A stretch of 64,000 nt of DNA from Alphaproteobacteria bacterium. Its GTDB lineage: Bacteria > Pseudomonadota > Alphaproteobacteria > JANQMY01. The stretch is taken from NCBI GenBank assembly GCA_028289425.1, contig JANQPL010000009.1, forward strand, positions 1 through 64,000, in the 5' to 3' direction. Positions within the stretch are counted from its first letter, which is position 1, and every line of letters starts with the position of its first letter. Under the pieces are notes generated by a model, which did not search any database, was not told the DNA's origin, and saw nothing but the letters and a program-made list of their open reading frames with translations. Below are positions 27,792-37,267 of this stretch, in pieces. The position numbers were made by a program, and so were the translations under genes.

Positions 27792-30700
27792 GTGAAGATC
27801 ACTCGACTTCGGCTTTCAGGCTTTAAGTCTTTTGTCGAACCCGTTGAATTTATGATCGAATCTGGCCTCAGTGGCGTGGTCGGTCCGAACGGCTGCGGGA
27901 AGTCGAACATCCTGGAAGCCATGCGTTGGGTGATGGGCGAGAACTCGCCCAAGAGCATGCGCGGCACCGGCATGGAAGACGTGATCTTCGCCGGCACCAG
28001 CGGCCGCCCCGCGCGCAACATGGCCGAAGTGGTTCTTGTGATCGACAATAGCGAGCGCAAGGCCCCGTCGGCTTACAACGACGCGGACACGATCGAAGTC
28101 AGCCGCCGGATCGAGCGGGACGCCGGCTCGGCCTATCGGATCAATGGGCGCGACGTGCGGGCCCGGGACGTGCAGACGTTTTTCGCCGATGCCGCCACCG
28201 GGGCCCATTCCACGGCCTTGGTGCGCCAAGGTCAGATTGGCGAATTGATCAACGCCAAGCCGAAGAACCGCCGCAAGATTTTGGAAGAGGCCGCGGGCAT
28301 TTCCGGCCTTCATTCCCGGCGTCATGAGGCGGAACTGCGCTTGCGAGCAGCGGAAACCAACCTCACCCGTCTCGACGATGTGGTGCAGCAAATCGAAAGT
28401 CAGCTTGCCAATCTGAAACGGCAGGCGCGCCAGGCCCGGCGCTACCGCAATCTGTCCGGACTAATCCGGAAGGCGGAAGCGACCAATCTGCAATTACGCT
28501 GGTCGGCCGCCCAGGACCACCTGACCGAGACCAAGGAAAAAGCCACGGCCGCGGAACAATTGGTGGCCGAAACCACCCAGAAAGCCTCCGAAGCCAATCG
28601 TCTGCAATTGGCCGCTAACGACGAGCTGCCGCCCCTGCGCGAAGAGGAAGCGAAGGCGGCCGCCGCCTATCACCGTCTCACCGTCGAGCGGGATGGGCTT
28701 GACGCGGAAGAAGAACGCGCGCGGCGCGAAGCTGAAGAGCTGGAAGCGCGCCTTGAGCAAACCGTGTCGGATCTCCAGCGCGAAAACGCTATGATCCGCG
28801 ATGCGCAGCAGGTGCTGGATCGTCTGACGGCGGAAGAAAATGAAATCACGGAAAAGACGACCCAAGAAGAAGAAACGCTAAGGACGCTTCAACAGCAAGC
28901 CGACGGCGCATCGGCTCGGTTGGCGGAAAAGGAAAAAGAACTCGAAGCGATGACCGCGCGCATCGCGGCGCTAACTGCGTCCCGGCATGCGCTCACAAAA
29001 TCCGTTGACGAAGCGGAAGCGCGCCTGACCTCGCTGGAACAGCAAAAAGCAGGTGCCGTCCAAGAGCAAGACGCCATCCGCGCCGCAGGCTTTGACAGCG
29101 AGAAGATTGGCCGCGCCGCAGATGCCGTGGAACAGGCCAAGGCATCCGTCGAGCGGGCGCGGCACGCTTTCGATGAAGCCGAGCACAGTCGCAGCGAACG
29201 GCAAGCAGCCGAAAAATCCGCCCTCGAACCATTGCAGGAAGCAGACCGGTCTCTCGGGAAGCTCAAGGCGGAAGCCAAAGCCTTGTCCGACATGCTGGGC
29301 GTTACCGAATCGGACCTCTGGCAGCCGCTGATCGACACTATCCGCGTGGAACCGGGATATGAGAAAGCGCTGGGGGCCGCCCTTGGCAGCGATCTTGACG
29401 CAACCGACGATACGGCCGCGCCCGTGCACTGGGAAAATCTTGGGCCACTCTACGACCCCGATGGTGCCCATGGACTCCCGGGGGGTGCAACGCCCCTGTC
29501 GCGTTTTGTGTGGGGGCCTGCCGCGTTCGAACGCCGGCTCTCGCAGATCGGCGTTGTCGAACAAAGCATGGGACCAAGCCTGCAGCGGCAATTGAAACCT
29601 GGGCAGCGCCTGGTATCGAAAGAAGGTGATTTCTGGCGTTGGGATGGCTTCCTGGCCGCCGCCGACGCGCCGACCCACGCGGCAACGAAGCTCGCTCAGC
29701 GCAACCGGTTGCAAGACATCCAAATGCAGATCGTAGAGGCGGAACGGCACGCCTCGAGCTTGCGGCAAACCTACCATGAGGCGCGCGCCGCGGCAGAGCA
29801 GGCTGTCGCCCTTGAAGCATCGGAACGGAAGAATTGGCGGGAACGTCAAAGCGCCCTGTCGACAGCACAAGAAGAACTCTTGGCCGCCGAAAAAGAAGCT
29901 GCCGCCCATAGCTCCAAAATGACATCGTTGGAGGAAGCAAAAGAGCGCGCGGTTGCCGAGATCACGACAACGACTCAAAAACGCGACACGGCACGCCAAG
30001 AGCTTTCGGCGCTCGAGGACGAAGAAACGCTTCGCCAACAGATATCCACCGCAAGAGAAGCCGTTTCGGAACACCGGGCCCAGGCCGCCAACACGCGAGC
30101 GGAACTTGAAAGCGCCGGCCGCGAAGCAGCGCAGCGGCAACAACGCCTATCGCAGATCAAAACGGAACGTGACGAATGGGAGCGCCGGACGGAAAAGGCC
30201 CGCACCCAGGTTGAAACCCTGACGGAGCGGCGGTCCGAGCTCAAACGATTGCTCGACGAAAAACGCGCCTTTCCTGAAACGCTGCAGGAAAAGCGTAGTG
30301 CGCTGCTTACCGCCATGACGGAAGCCGAAGGGGTCCGCAATCGGGCGGCTGATGCGCTCAGCATTGGCGAAGCTGCCCTTACACGGTGCAACAATACGCT
30401 CAAGGAAGCCCAACAGGCCCAAAGCGACGCGCGGGAGGAACGCGCGCGCATGGAAGCCCTGCTGGAAGGCGCTCATGAGCGTCAGGAAGAAATCGCCGAA
30501 CGGGTGCGCGAGACGCTCGATTGTCAGCCGGATCAGATCATGGAAGCAGGTGAGATCACCGAAAAGGATCTCAATGTGGACATGGAATCGATCGAAAAGC
30601 GGCTGGAGCGCCTTAAGCGCGAGCGCGAGAATCTGGGCGGGGTCAATCTGCGGGCCGAAGAGGAATCAGCAGAACTGGAAGAGCAACTGCAGGGTATGCT

Positions 30701-31259
30701 GACCGAGCGGGAAGATCTGGAAGGCGCCATTGCCAAGCTGCGCCAGGGCATCTCGAAGCTCAACAGCGAAGGCCGGGAACGCCTGCTCAAGGCCTTTGAT
30801 GAGGTCAATGCGAATTTTGAGAAGCTCTTTACCTTGCTGTTCAGTGGCGGCACGGCCGCGTTGGAACTGGTCGAATCGGACGACCCGCTGGAAGCCGGCC
30901 TTGAAATCAACGCGCGGCCCCCGGGCAAGAAGACTCAGACCATGTCCTTGCTGTCCGGTGGGGAGCAGGCGCTCACCGCGATCGCGCTGATTTTTGCCGT
31001 GTTTTTGTGCAATCCGGCCCCCATCTGCGTCATGGATGAGGTGGACGCGCCCCTTGACGACACCAATGTGGACCGTTTCTGCAATCTTTTGGATGAAATG
31101 CGCCGTCTGACCGACACGCGGTTCATTGTCATCACCCACCACGCGCTTTCCATGTCGCGCATGGACCGGCTGTTCGGCGTGACCATGGCGGAGCGGGGTG
31201 TCAGCCAACTCGTCTCCCTCGATCTGGAGGCCGCCGAGGAAGTGCGTGCGGCGGGTTGA
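27792..31259 (+). CDS. smc: chromosome segregation protein SMC
   Basis: Chromosome-condensing ATPase of 1155 residues. Walker A GPNGCGKSN is at 31-39, and the head continues to about 170. Two long coiled coils (about 170-500 and 690-1000) flank a hinge at about 510-640. The C-terminal head has the signature LLSGGEQAL (near 1055) and Walker B ICVMDEVDAPLDD (near 1078-1090). The start is GTG at 27792. The hinge lacks the usual long canonical sequence and contains WENLGPLYDPDGAHGLPGG, as in alphaproteobacterial SMCs. ScpA and ScpB are not in the window. Confidence 0.96.
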   Translation: MKITRLRLSGFKSFVEPVEFMIESGLSGVVGPNGCGKSNILEAMRWVMGENSPKSMRGTGMEDVIFAGTSGRPARNMAEVVLVIDNSERKAPSAYNDADTIEVSRRIERDAGSAYRINGRDVRARDVQTFFADAATGAHSTALVRQGQIGELINAKPKNRRKILEEAAGISGLHSRRHEAELRLRAAETNLTRLDDVVQQIESQLANLKRQARQARRYRNLSGLIRKAEATNLQLRWSAAQDHLTETKEKATAAEQLVAETTQKASEANRLQLAANDELPPLREEEAKAAAAYHRLTVERDGLDAEEERARREAEELEARLEQTVSDLQRENAMIRDAQQVLDRLTAEENEITEKTTQEEETLRTLQQQADGASARLAEKEKELEAMTARIAALTASRHALTKSVDEAEARLTSLEQQKAGAVQEQDAIRAAGFDSEKIGRAADAVEQAKASVERARHAFDEAEHSRSERQAAEKSALEPLQEADRSLGKLKAEAKALSDMLGVTESDLWQPLIDTIRVEPGYEKALGAALGSDLDATDDTAAPVHWENLGPLYDPDGAHGLPGGATPLSRFVWGPAAFERRLSQIGVVEQSMGPSLQRQLKPGQRLVSKEGDFWRWDGFLAAADAPTHAATKLAQRNRLQDIQMQIVEAERHASSLRQTYHEARAAAEQAVALEASERKNWRERQSALSTAQEELLAAEKEAAAHSSKMTSLEEAKERAVAEITTTTQKRDTARQELSALEDEETLRQQISTAREAVSEHRAQAANTRAELESAGREAAQRQQRLSQIKTERDEWERRTEKARTQVETLTERRSELKRLLDEKRAFPETLQEKRSALLTAMTEAEGVRNRAADALSIGEAALTRCNNTLKEAQQAQSDAREERARMEALLEGAHERQEEIAERVRETLDCQPDQIMEAGEITEKDLNVDMESIEKRLERLKRERENLGGVNLRAEEESAELEEQLQGMLTEREDLEGAIAKLRQGISKLNSEGRERLLKAFDEVNANFEKLFTLLFSGGTAALELVESDDPLEAGLEINARPPGKKTQTMSLLSGGEQALTAIALIFAVFLCNPAPICVMDEVDAPLDDTNVDRFCNLLDEMRRLTDTRFIVITHHALSMSRMDRLFGVTMAERGVSQLVSLDLEAAEEVRAAG

Positions 31260-31333
31260 CGCATAATTGTGCATTGCCGAAATAGATGACATTTTCTTAA
31301 CAGTTACAAAGGCTTAGGGCCGCCTTCGTAAAC

Positions 31334-31363
31334 TTGACAGTGTTGCCCTGCGAAACATATGTT
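31334..31363 (+). promoter_or_regulatory. sigma70-type promoter for the F0 ATP synthase operon
   Basis: A consensus TTGACA (31334-31339) and TATGTT (31358-31363) are 18 bp apart, about 80 bp before atpI in the smc-atpI gap. Confidence 0.6.
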
Positions 31364-31440
31364 GCGCCCGTCTCGCGGACGCGTTGCGCGTGGTTTTAAC
31401 AAGGCCGACCCATGCAAACCGCCCCTCATGGAAACCGAAA

Positions 31441-31785
31441 ATGGCGTCTATGACCCAAGGGGACGACTTTGACGAACGGCTACGCAAAGCACAGCGCACA
31501 CGATCGCGGTCAGAAGAAAATGAGGGCAGAAGCTCAGCGATCGGCAAAGCGTTCAGACTTTCGACCGAATTGGTGGTGGGTCTGGTTGTCGGGGTCGCAT
31601 TGGGGTGGTTCCTGGACGAATGGCTTGGCACCAGCCCATGGTTGTTGATCATTTTCTTCTTCCTAGGCATGGCCGCCGGTGTTCTGAACGTGATCCGAAC
31701 GGCGACGGCGATGAATGCGGCGAACAGCACTGACCTATCGGCGGGTCAGGCTGACGGCAGCCGAGATGACGCCGATAAAAAGTAA
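31441..31785 (+). CDS. atpI: F0F1 ATP synthase assembly protein I
   Basis: AtpI/gene 1 protein of 114 residues, helping c-ring assembly. A charged N-terminal third (FDERLRKAQRTRSRSEEN) is followed by two membrane helices (about 45-66 and 72-93) with the conserved GWFLDEWLGTSPW turn between. The ATG at 31441 is chosen; another ATG at 31450 is possible, and a TTG at 31384 would lie in the leader. It is the first gene of the operon, 35 bp before atpB. Confidence 0.9.
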   Translation: MASMTQGDDFDERLRKAQRTRSRSEENEGRSSAIGKAFRLSTELVVGLVVGVALGWFLDEWLGTSPWLLIIFFFLGMAAGVLNVIRTATAMNAANSTDLSAGQADGSRDDADKK

Positions 31786-31820
31786 CGAAGCGCAATCGCG
31801 CGGAACCGGGGACCAAAAAC

Positions 31821-32576
31821 GTGGCGTCAAAAGGATCTGAAGGCGGCCTTGGCATCGATCCGATGCACCAATTCGTCATTGAACGGATTATTCCTTTGGA
31901 GTTCGCCGGTATCGACGTTTCGTTCACGAACTCTTCCTTGTTCATGGTCATCGCCGTCATTCTGATCACGCTGTTTACCACCGTGACCATGAGCGGCCGC
32001 GCGATGGTTCCGGGGCGCTGGCAGTCCCTTGCCGAGCTGTCCTACGAGTTTATTGCCAACATGATCCGGGACAATGTGGGGACGGAAGGGCAACGCTACT
32101 TCCCGTTCATCTTCACCCTGTTCATGTTCGTGCTGTTCTGCAACCTGTTGGGGATGATCCCCTACTCTTTCACCGTGACGAGCCACATCATCGTCACCTT
32201 CGCCTTGGCGATTGTGATTTTCATCGGCGTGACGATCATCGGGTTTGTGACCCACGGTATTAAATTTCTGAAGTTCTTTGTCCCATCGGGCATTCCCGTG
32301 GCGTTGATGCCGCTGTTGGTGGTGATCGAAGTCATTTCCTATCTGACGCGGCCGATCAGTCTTTCCGTCCGTTTGTTCGCCAACATGATGGCAGGCCACA
32401 CCATGCTGAAAGTGTTTGCTGGTTTCGTGGTAGGACTGGGTGCGATCGGCGGCTGGGCACCCCTTGCGTTCATGGTCGCGTTCACCGGTCTTGAAGTTCT
32501 GATCGCGTTCTTGCAGGCCTACGTCTTTGCGATTCTCACCTGCATTTATCTCAACGACGCCCTGCACATGCACTAA
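31821..32576 (+). CDS. atpB: ATP synthase F0 subunit a
   Basis: Proton-channel subunit of 251 residues with five to six membrane helices. The essential arginine is in LSVRLFANMMAGH near residue 184, and the late helix carries GLEVLIAFLQAYVFAILTCI. The N-terminus DPMHQFVIERIIPLEFAG is typical of alphaproteobacteria. It starts at GTG 31821. Confidence 0.97.
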   Translation: MASKGSEGGLGIDPMHQFVIERIIPLEFAGIDVSFTNSSLFMVIAVILITLFTTVTMSGRAMVPGRWQSLAELSYEFIANMIRDNVGTEGQRYFPFIFTLFMFVLFCNLLGMIPYSFTVTSHIIVTFALAIVIFIGVTIIGFVTHGIKFLKFFVPSGIPVALMPLLVVIEVISYLTRPISLSVRLFANMMAGHTMLKVFAGFVVGLGAIGGWAPLAFMVAFTGLEVLIAFLQAYVFAILTCIYLNDALHMH

Positions 32577-32660
32577 TCAAAGAAGGTTTTCCAAAGCGGA
32601 CATACCACCGCGGTTCACTCAACATCCAAACAACTATTCATCCACAAGGAGACATTCGTC

Positions 32661-32888
32661 ATGGAGCCAGAAGCGGCAAAACTCATCGGTGCGGGTATCG
32701 CAACGATTTCTCTTGCAGGTGCCGGGGTCGGCATCGGTACCATCTTCGGCAACTACCTGGCCGGCGCGCTGCGCAACCCGGGTGCGGCTCAAGGCCAATT
32801 CGCGAACCTGCTGCTGGGCTTTGCGCTGGCGGAAGCGACAGGTCTGTTCGGTCTGGTTGTTGCTCTGATCCTGCTGTTCGTTATCTAA
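32661..32888 (+). CDS. atpE: ATP synthase F0 subunit c
   Basis: 75-residue hairpin of two membrane helices that forms the rotor ring. The polar loop is R38-N39-P40 and the proton-carrying acid is Glu58 in FALAEATGLFG. Glycine packing motif GAGVGIG is present in helix 1. It lies 84 bp after atpB with a clear AAGGAG site. Confidence 0.98.
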   Translation: MEPEAAKLIGAGIATISLAGAGVGIGTIFGNYLAGALRNPGAAQGQFANLLLGFALAEATGLFGLVVALILLFVI

Positions 32889-32937
32889 CGCGCTGATTGG
32901 TTCTTCGGGACCAATGCACAGATAGGAATGCGCAATA

Positions 32938-33492
32938 ATGGCTGATACGAGTACCGGCGAACTGCACTCGGAAGTGGGGCACGGGGACGATCATGGATCG
33001 TCCGGCATGCCGCAGCTGAATGCCGCCGACTGGGCGCCGCAAATTGTCTGGCTGACGATCACGTTCGTCTTCCTCTATGTGATGATGGCGCGCATCGCCT
33101 TGCCGCGCATCGCCACTGTGCTTGAGGAACGGCGCGACAAAATCGCAAACGATCTCGACAAAGCCGCCGACCTTAAGAAGGAAACCGACGCCGCCATCGA
33201 AGCCTATGAGGCGGCGTTGGCGGAAGCTCGGGCGAAAGCCACAGCCATTGCGGCGGACAACCGAACCAAGCTCAACCAGGAAATTGAGCAAATGCGCAGC
33301 GACATGGAAGCGGAACTGTCGGCCAAGGCCTCGGAGGCTGAAAAGCAAATCAGCGCCGCCAAATCAGCCGCCCTGGGCAATGTTCGCGGCGTGGCAATCG
33401 ATGTGACCGAGCAGATCGTGCAGCAACTCATCGGCGACGATGTGGGCGAAGCCGCTCTTGCCCAATCCGTCGACACAGAATTGAACAGGTAG
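32938..33492 (+). CDS. atpF': ATP synthase F0 subunit b'
   Basis: 184-residue b' stator subunit. A His/Asp-rich N-terminus is followed by one membrane helix (about 35-55, QIVWLTITFVFLYVMM) and a long amphipathic, Ala/Glu/Lys-rich coiled coil. Pairs with subunit b in a heterodimeric stalk, typical of alphaproteobacteria and phototrophs. It is 8 bp from atpF. Confidence 0.95.
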   Translation: MADTSTGELHSEVGHGDDHGSSGMPQLNAADWAPQIVWLTITFVFLYVMMARIALPRIATVLEERRDKIANDLDKAADLKKETDAAIEAYEAALAEARAKATAIAADNRTKLNQEIEQMRSDMEAELSAKASEAEKQISAAKSAALGNVRGVAIDVTEQIVQQLIGDDVGEAALAQSVDTELNR

Positions 33493-33500
33493 GCGCGGAC

Positions 33501-33992
33501 ATGGAAATCTTCTCCGATTCAAGCTTCTGGGTGGCTGTTGCCTTTGTTCTATTCGTGTTGGCCCTGATCTATTTCAGGGTACCTGGGCGTGTGACCGAGG
33601 CGCTGGACGCGCGTTCGGCTCAAATCGCCCAAGAGCTGGAAGAAGCCCGAAAGCTGAGGGAAGAAGCCCAGGCGTTGCTCGCGAACTATCAGCGCAAACA
33701 ACGGGACGCGGAACAAGAAGCGGAAGACATTGTCACCCAAGCGCGCGCCGAAGCGGAGCGGCTTGCCGCAGAGACGCGGGAAAACCTTGCAGCGCAGCTC
33801 GAGCGCCGCACCAAACAGGCCGAGGACAAAATCGCTCAGGCCGAAGCCCAAGCGCTAAAGGAAGTGAAAGACGCGGCCGCCACCGTGGCCGCGTCGGCCG
33901 CCCGGCGCATCATTTCAGAGCGGATCGACCAGGGGCGCGACGCGCAGCTGATCGATCAGGACATTCGCAATTTGGGCTCGAAGCTCAACTAA
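33501..33992 (+). CDS. atpF: ATP synthase F0 subunit b
   Basis: 163-residue stator subunit: an N-terminal membrane helix (about 6-26, FWVAVAFVLFVLALIYF) and a long charged coiled coil, ending with ARRIISERIDQGRDAQLID. Last gene of the F0 operon; the F1 genes are elsewhere in the genome. It ends 12 bp before the convergent gcvPB stop codon. Confidence 0.95.
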   Translation: MEIFSDSSFWVAVAFVLFVLALIYFRVPGRVTEALDARSAQIAQELEEARKLREEAQALLANYQRKQRDAEQEAEDIVTQARAEAERLAAETRENLAAQLERRTKQAEDKIAQAEAQALKEVKDAAATVAASAARRIISERIDQGRDAQLIDQDIRNLGSKLN

Positions 33993-34004
33993 GATCTGTA
34001 AAAT

Positions 34005-35531
34005 CTATTTGTGCGGCTGCCAGCGCAGAACCGGTTTGCGCGCCGCGGTCGTTTCATCAAGGCGCCGCCGTGGTGCATGGACCGGGGCCGCTTTGAAACG
34101 CTCCACCTCGCCCGACTTTGCCGCTTCGGCCAATGACCGGAGCGTTCCGACGAAGCGGTCCAAGCTTTCTTTAGATTCCGTCTCCGTCGGCTCAATCAGC
34201 ATCGCCCCCTGAACCACCAGCGGGAAATACATGGTCATCGGATGATAGCCCTCGTCGATCATCGCCTTCGCAAAGTCGAGGGTTTCAACACCGGTGCCAT
34301 TTAGGAACCGGTCATCGAACAAAGCTTCATGCATACACCGCCCTACAAACGCCGGCGTCATCACATCGCGCAATTGCTCAAGCACGTAATTGGCGTTGAG
34401 GACCGCGTCTTCCGCCACTTGCCGAAGCCCGTCGGCGCCATGGCTTAGCATGTAGGTAAGTGCCCTAACGAACATGCCCATTTGTCCGTGATACGCGGTC
34501 ATGCGCCCGAACGACTCATTCCCATTGTTCTCAACAATGCGCCAGGCGCCATCCTGCAGCACCACATAGGGCATGGGCGCAAACGGCGCCAGTGCATCGG
34601 ATAGAACCACCGGACCTGCCCCCGGACCGCCCCCGCCATGGGGCGTTGAGAACGTTTTGTGGAGATTGATGTGCATGGCATCAATCCCCAAATCGCCCGG
34701 CCGCACGCGCCCGACAATGGCATTGAAATTGGCGCCATCGCAGTAGAAATAGCCACCAGCGTCGTGCACCGCATCAGCGATCTCGATGATGTCACGCTCG
34801 AACAATCCACAAGTGTTGGGATTAGTCAGCATGATGCCTGCCACGTCCGGTCCCAGCGCCTCTATGAAGGCGGCAGTGTCCACATGGCCGTCATCGGTCG
34901 CCGGGATCGGGCTTACCGAAAAGCCGCACAGGGACGCGGTGGCGGGGTTTGTGCCATGGGCCGACTCCGGCACCAATATTTTGGTGCGATGCTCTCCACG
35001 CGCCTCTAAGGCCGCGCGCATGGCCATCACGCCGCAAAGCTCTCCATGGGCGCCCGCCTTGGGCGACAGCGCAATCGCCGGCATGCCTGTAAGCTTCATG
35101 AGCCAATCGGCCAATTCACCGATCATCTCCAGGGCGCCCTGCACGGTGGATTGGGGCTGGAGTGGGTGAATGTCGGCAAATCCCGGCAGCCGCGCCATTT
35201 TTTCATTGAGGCGCGGATTGTGCTTCATCGTGCACGATCCCAGAGGGTAGAGCCCGGCATCGATGGAATAGTTCTTCTGGCTGAGCCGCACATAGTGACG
35301 AACCACTTCAGGCTCCGACAGATTCGGCAAACCGATCTCGTCCTTGCGGGCAAGTCCGCCAAGACGGTCCTTGGTCAACGCAACATCCGGCAAATCGACG
35401 CCGGTTTTGCCGGTGCGGCCGATCTCGAAAATGAGCGGCTCTTCCTGGTGCAACCCTTTGCTTCCGTCAGCCATATCAAGGTGCTCCACTGCCTGGCTTT
35501 CGTCGGTCGGTATCTTTTGTTGGACGTTCAT
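34005..35531 (-). CDS. gcvPB: glycine dehydrogenase (aminomethyl-transferring) subunit 2
   Basis: PLP-bearing half of the split P-protein (508 aa), which decarboxylates glycine and passes the aminomethyl group to lipoylated GcvH. PLP lysine lies in INLHKTFSTPHGGGGPG near residue 290. GSCTMKHNPRLNE near 98 and EPTETESKESLD near the C-terminus are conserved. The start codon directly follows the gcvPA stop. It is the last gene of the gcv operon. Confidence 0.97.
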   Translation of the reverse strand: MNVQQKIPTDESQAVEHLDMADGSKGLHQEEPLIFEIGRTGKTGVDLPDVALTKDRLGGLARKDEIGLPNLSEPEVVRHYVRLSQKNYSIDAGLYPLGSCTMKHNPRLNEKMARLPGFADIHPLQPQSTVQGALEMIGELADWLMKLTGMPAIALSPKAGAHGELCGVMAMRAALEARGEHRTKILVPESAHGTNPATASLCGFSVSPIPATDDGHVDTAAFIEALGPDVAGIMLTNPNTCGLFERDIIEIADAVHDAGGYFYCDGANFNAIVGRVRPGDLGIDAMHINLHKTFSTPHGGGGPGAGPVVLSDALAPFAPMPYVVLQDGAWRIVENNGNESFGRMTAYHGQMGMFVRALTYMLSHGADGLRQVAEDAVLNANYVLEQLRDVMTPAFVGRCMHEALFDDRFLNGTGVETLDFAKAMIDEGYHPMTMYFPLVVQGAMLIEPTETESKESLDRFVGTLRSLAEAAKSGEVERFKAAPVHAPRRRLDETTAARKPVLRWQPHK

Positions 35532-36884
35532 TTACACGACCTCCGTCAGCGCATCTCTCAAGGCCGCCAGATCGTCCGGCGTGTTCATCTCGGTCGCCGC
35601 TACGATGAGCAAGTCCTCAACGGTTGCATCGCCCGGATAGAGGCGCGAGGCCGGAATGCCGCCCAGTACCTTCCGATCCACCAACGCATCGACCACGTCC
35701 GCCGCCGGCTTTCTGAGCCTCAACGTAAACTCGTTGAAGAAGGATGATGTTACGCATTCGACGCCGTCTATGCCGTCGAGCATCTCCGACAACTCAACCG
35801 CCGTTTGATGATTGAGTTTGGCAAGCTTTACCAAGCCGGCTTCACCCAAAAGCGAGAGGTGGATGGTGAAGGCCAGCGAACACAGACCCGAATTGGTGCA
35901 GATGTTGCTGGTCGCCTTCTCGCGCCGAATATGTTGTTCGCGTGTGGACAAGGTCAGCACATAGCCGCGACGACCGTCTGCATCGGTGGTTTCGCCGCAC
36001 AAGCGTCCCGGCATTTGCCGAATGTATTTTTGCCTGGTTGCAAACAGCCCCACATAAGGGCCGCCGAAGTTAAGTGCATTGCCGATCGACTGCCCTTCAG
36101 CCACCACAATGTCCGCACCCATTTCGCCTGGTGATTTCAGCAAGCCAAGCGAGATGATCTCGGTGACCACGACGATGAGCAGAGCGCCTTTTTCATGGGC
36201 GGCATCAGACAAGGCCGTCACGTCGTGCAGATTGCCGAAAAAGCTTGGTGTTTGAACGACCACGCAGGACGTCTCTTCATCGATAAGATCGACGAGATTT
36301 TCTTGACCTTCCGGCGCGGGCGCCTTTCGGACGATCGTATCGCCGGTGAAACGGGCCGTCGTTTCCGCCACCTCGGCATAATGCGGGTGCAAGCCGCCCG
36401 ACAAAATGGCCTTGGAGCGCTTGGTAATTCGATTGGCCATGAGGATCGCTTCGATACAAGCGGTCGACCCGTCATACATGGAGGCGTTGGCCACATCCAT
36501 ACCGGTGAGCATGGCCACCTGAGTCTGAAACTCGAACAAATACTGCAGTGTTCCTTGCGAAATCTCCGGCTGATAGGGCGTGTAAGAAGTGAGAAACTCC
36601 GACCGCTGTATGAGGTGATCCACCGCCGCCGGAACGTGATGGCGATAGGCGCCGCCTCCCACAAAGAAAGGCCCATTGCAGGCAGCGACATTCCGGCAAG
36701 CGAGCTCCGTCATTTTTCGCTCGACTTCCATTTCGCCTAAGTGATCCGGCAGGTCCACACCAGCCTCAAGGCGAGCGGCCGGCGGCACATCTTCGAACAG
36801 ATCATCGATGCTTTTTGCACCGATGGCATTCAGCATGTCGCGGCGGTCGTTTGTGGTGAGAGGAAGGTAACGCATATTAGCCAA
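35532..36884 (-). CDS. gcvPA: glycine dehydrogenase (aminomethyl-transferring) subunit 1
   Basis: Non-PLP half of the split P-protein (450 aa), forming a heterotetramer with GcvPB. Typical stretches are [33 protein letters not shown], and GGPYVGLFA (about 262-270). Its start overlaps the end of gcvH by 8 bp and its stop touches the gcvPB start, so all are tightly coupled. Confidence 0.97.
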   Translation of the reverse strand: MANMRYLPLTTNDRRDMLNAIGAKSIDDLFEDVPPAARLEAGVDLPDHLGEMEVERKMTELACRNVAACNGPFFVGGGAYRHHVPAAVDHLIQRSEFLTSYTPYQPEISQGTLQYLFEFQTQVAMLTGMDVANASMYDGSTACIEAILMANRITKRSKAILSGGLHPHYAEVAETTARFTGDTIVRKAPAPEGQENLVDLIDEETSCVVVQTPSFFGNLHDVTALSDAAHEKGALLIVVVTEIISLGLLKSPGEMGADIVVAEGQSIGNALNFGGPYVGLFATRQKYIRQMPGRLCGETTDADGRRGYVLTLSTREQHIRREKATSNICTNSGLCSLAFTIHLSLLGEAGLVKLAKLNHQTAVELSEMLDGIDGVECVTSSFFNEFTLRLRKPAADVVDALVDRKVLGGIPASRLYPGDATVEDLLIVAATEMNTPDDLAALRDALTEVV

Positions 36885-37254
36885 GCTCCTTCACGTAGTC
36901 TTTGTACTGATCTTCGGTGAGGAGCTTTTCGAGTTCGGACGGCGCATTGATTTTCATCTTGATGAACCAGCCCTCGCCCATGGCGTCGGAATTTACAAGC
37001 GCGGGCTCGTCCGTGAGTTTCTCATTCACTTCAACGACTTCGCCGGATGCCGGCGCATAGATCTCACTGGCGGCCTTTACCGATTCGACAACGGCCGCTT
37101 CGGCGAATTGGGCCACTTCCTTGCCAAGCTCGGGAAACTCAACAAAAACAACGTCCCCCAATTGATCTTGCGCAAAGTCGGTGATGCCGATCGTGGCCAT
37201 GTCGCCCTCCACGCGGATCCATTCATGCTGTTCGGTGTATCGTATGTCGCCCAT
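36877..37254 (-). CDS. gcvH: glycine cleavage system H protein
   Basis: Lipoate-carrying shuttle protein (125 aa). The lipoyl lysine is Lys60 in [19 protein letters not shown], and [17 protein letters not shown] (about 23-39) and [12 protein letters not shown] complete the barrel. It lies 13 bp after gcvT and overlaps gcvPA by 8 bp. Confidence 0.98.
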   Translation of the reverse strand: MGDIRYTEQHEWIRVEGDMATIGITDFAQDQLGDVVFVEFPELGKEVAQFAEAAVVESVKAASEIYAPASGEVVEVNEKLTDEPALVNSDAMGEGWFIKMKINAPSELEKLLTEDQYKDYVKELG

Positions 37255-37267
37255 TAATTACGCCTCG

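Noticed and set aside
28971-30143. 390-codon open frame antisense to smc
   Set aside because: The reverse of coiled-coil codons often stays open; no domain seen.
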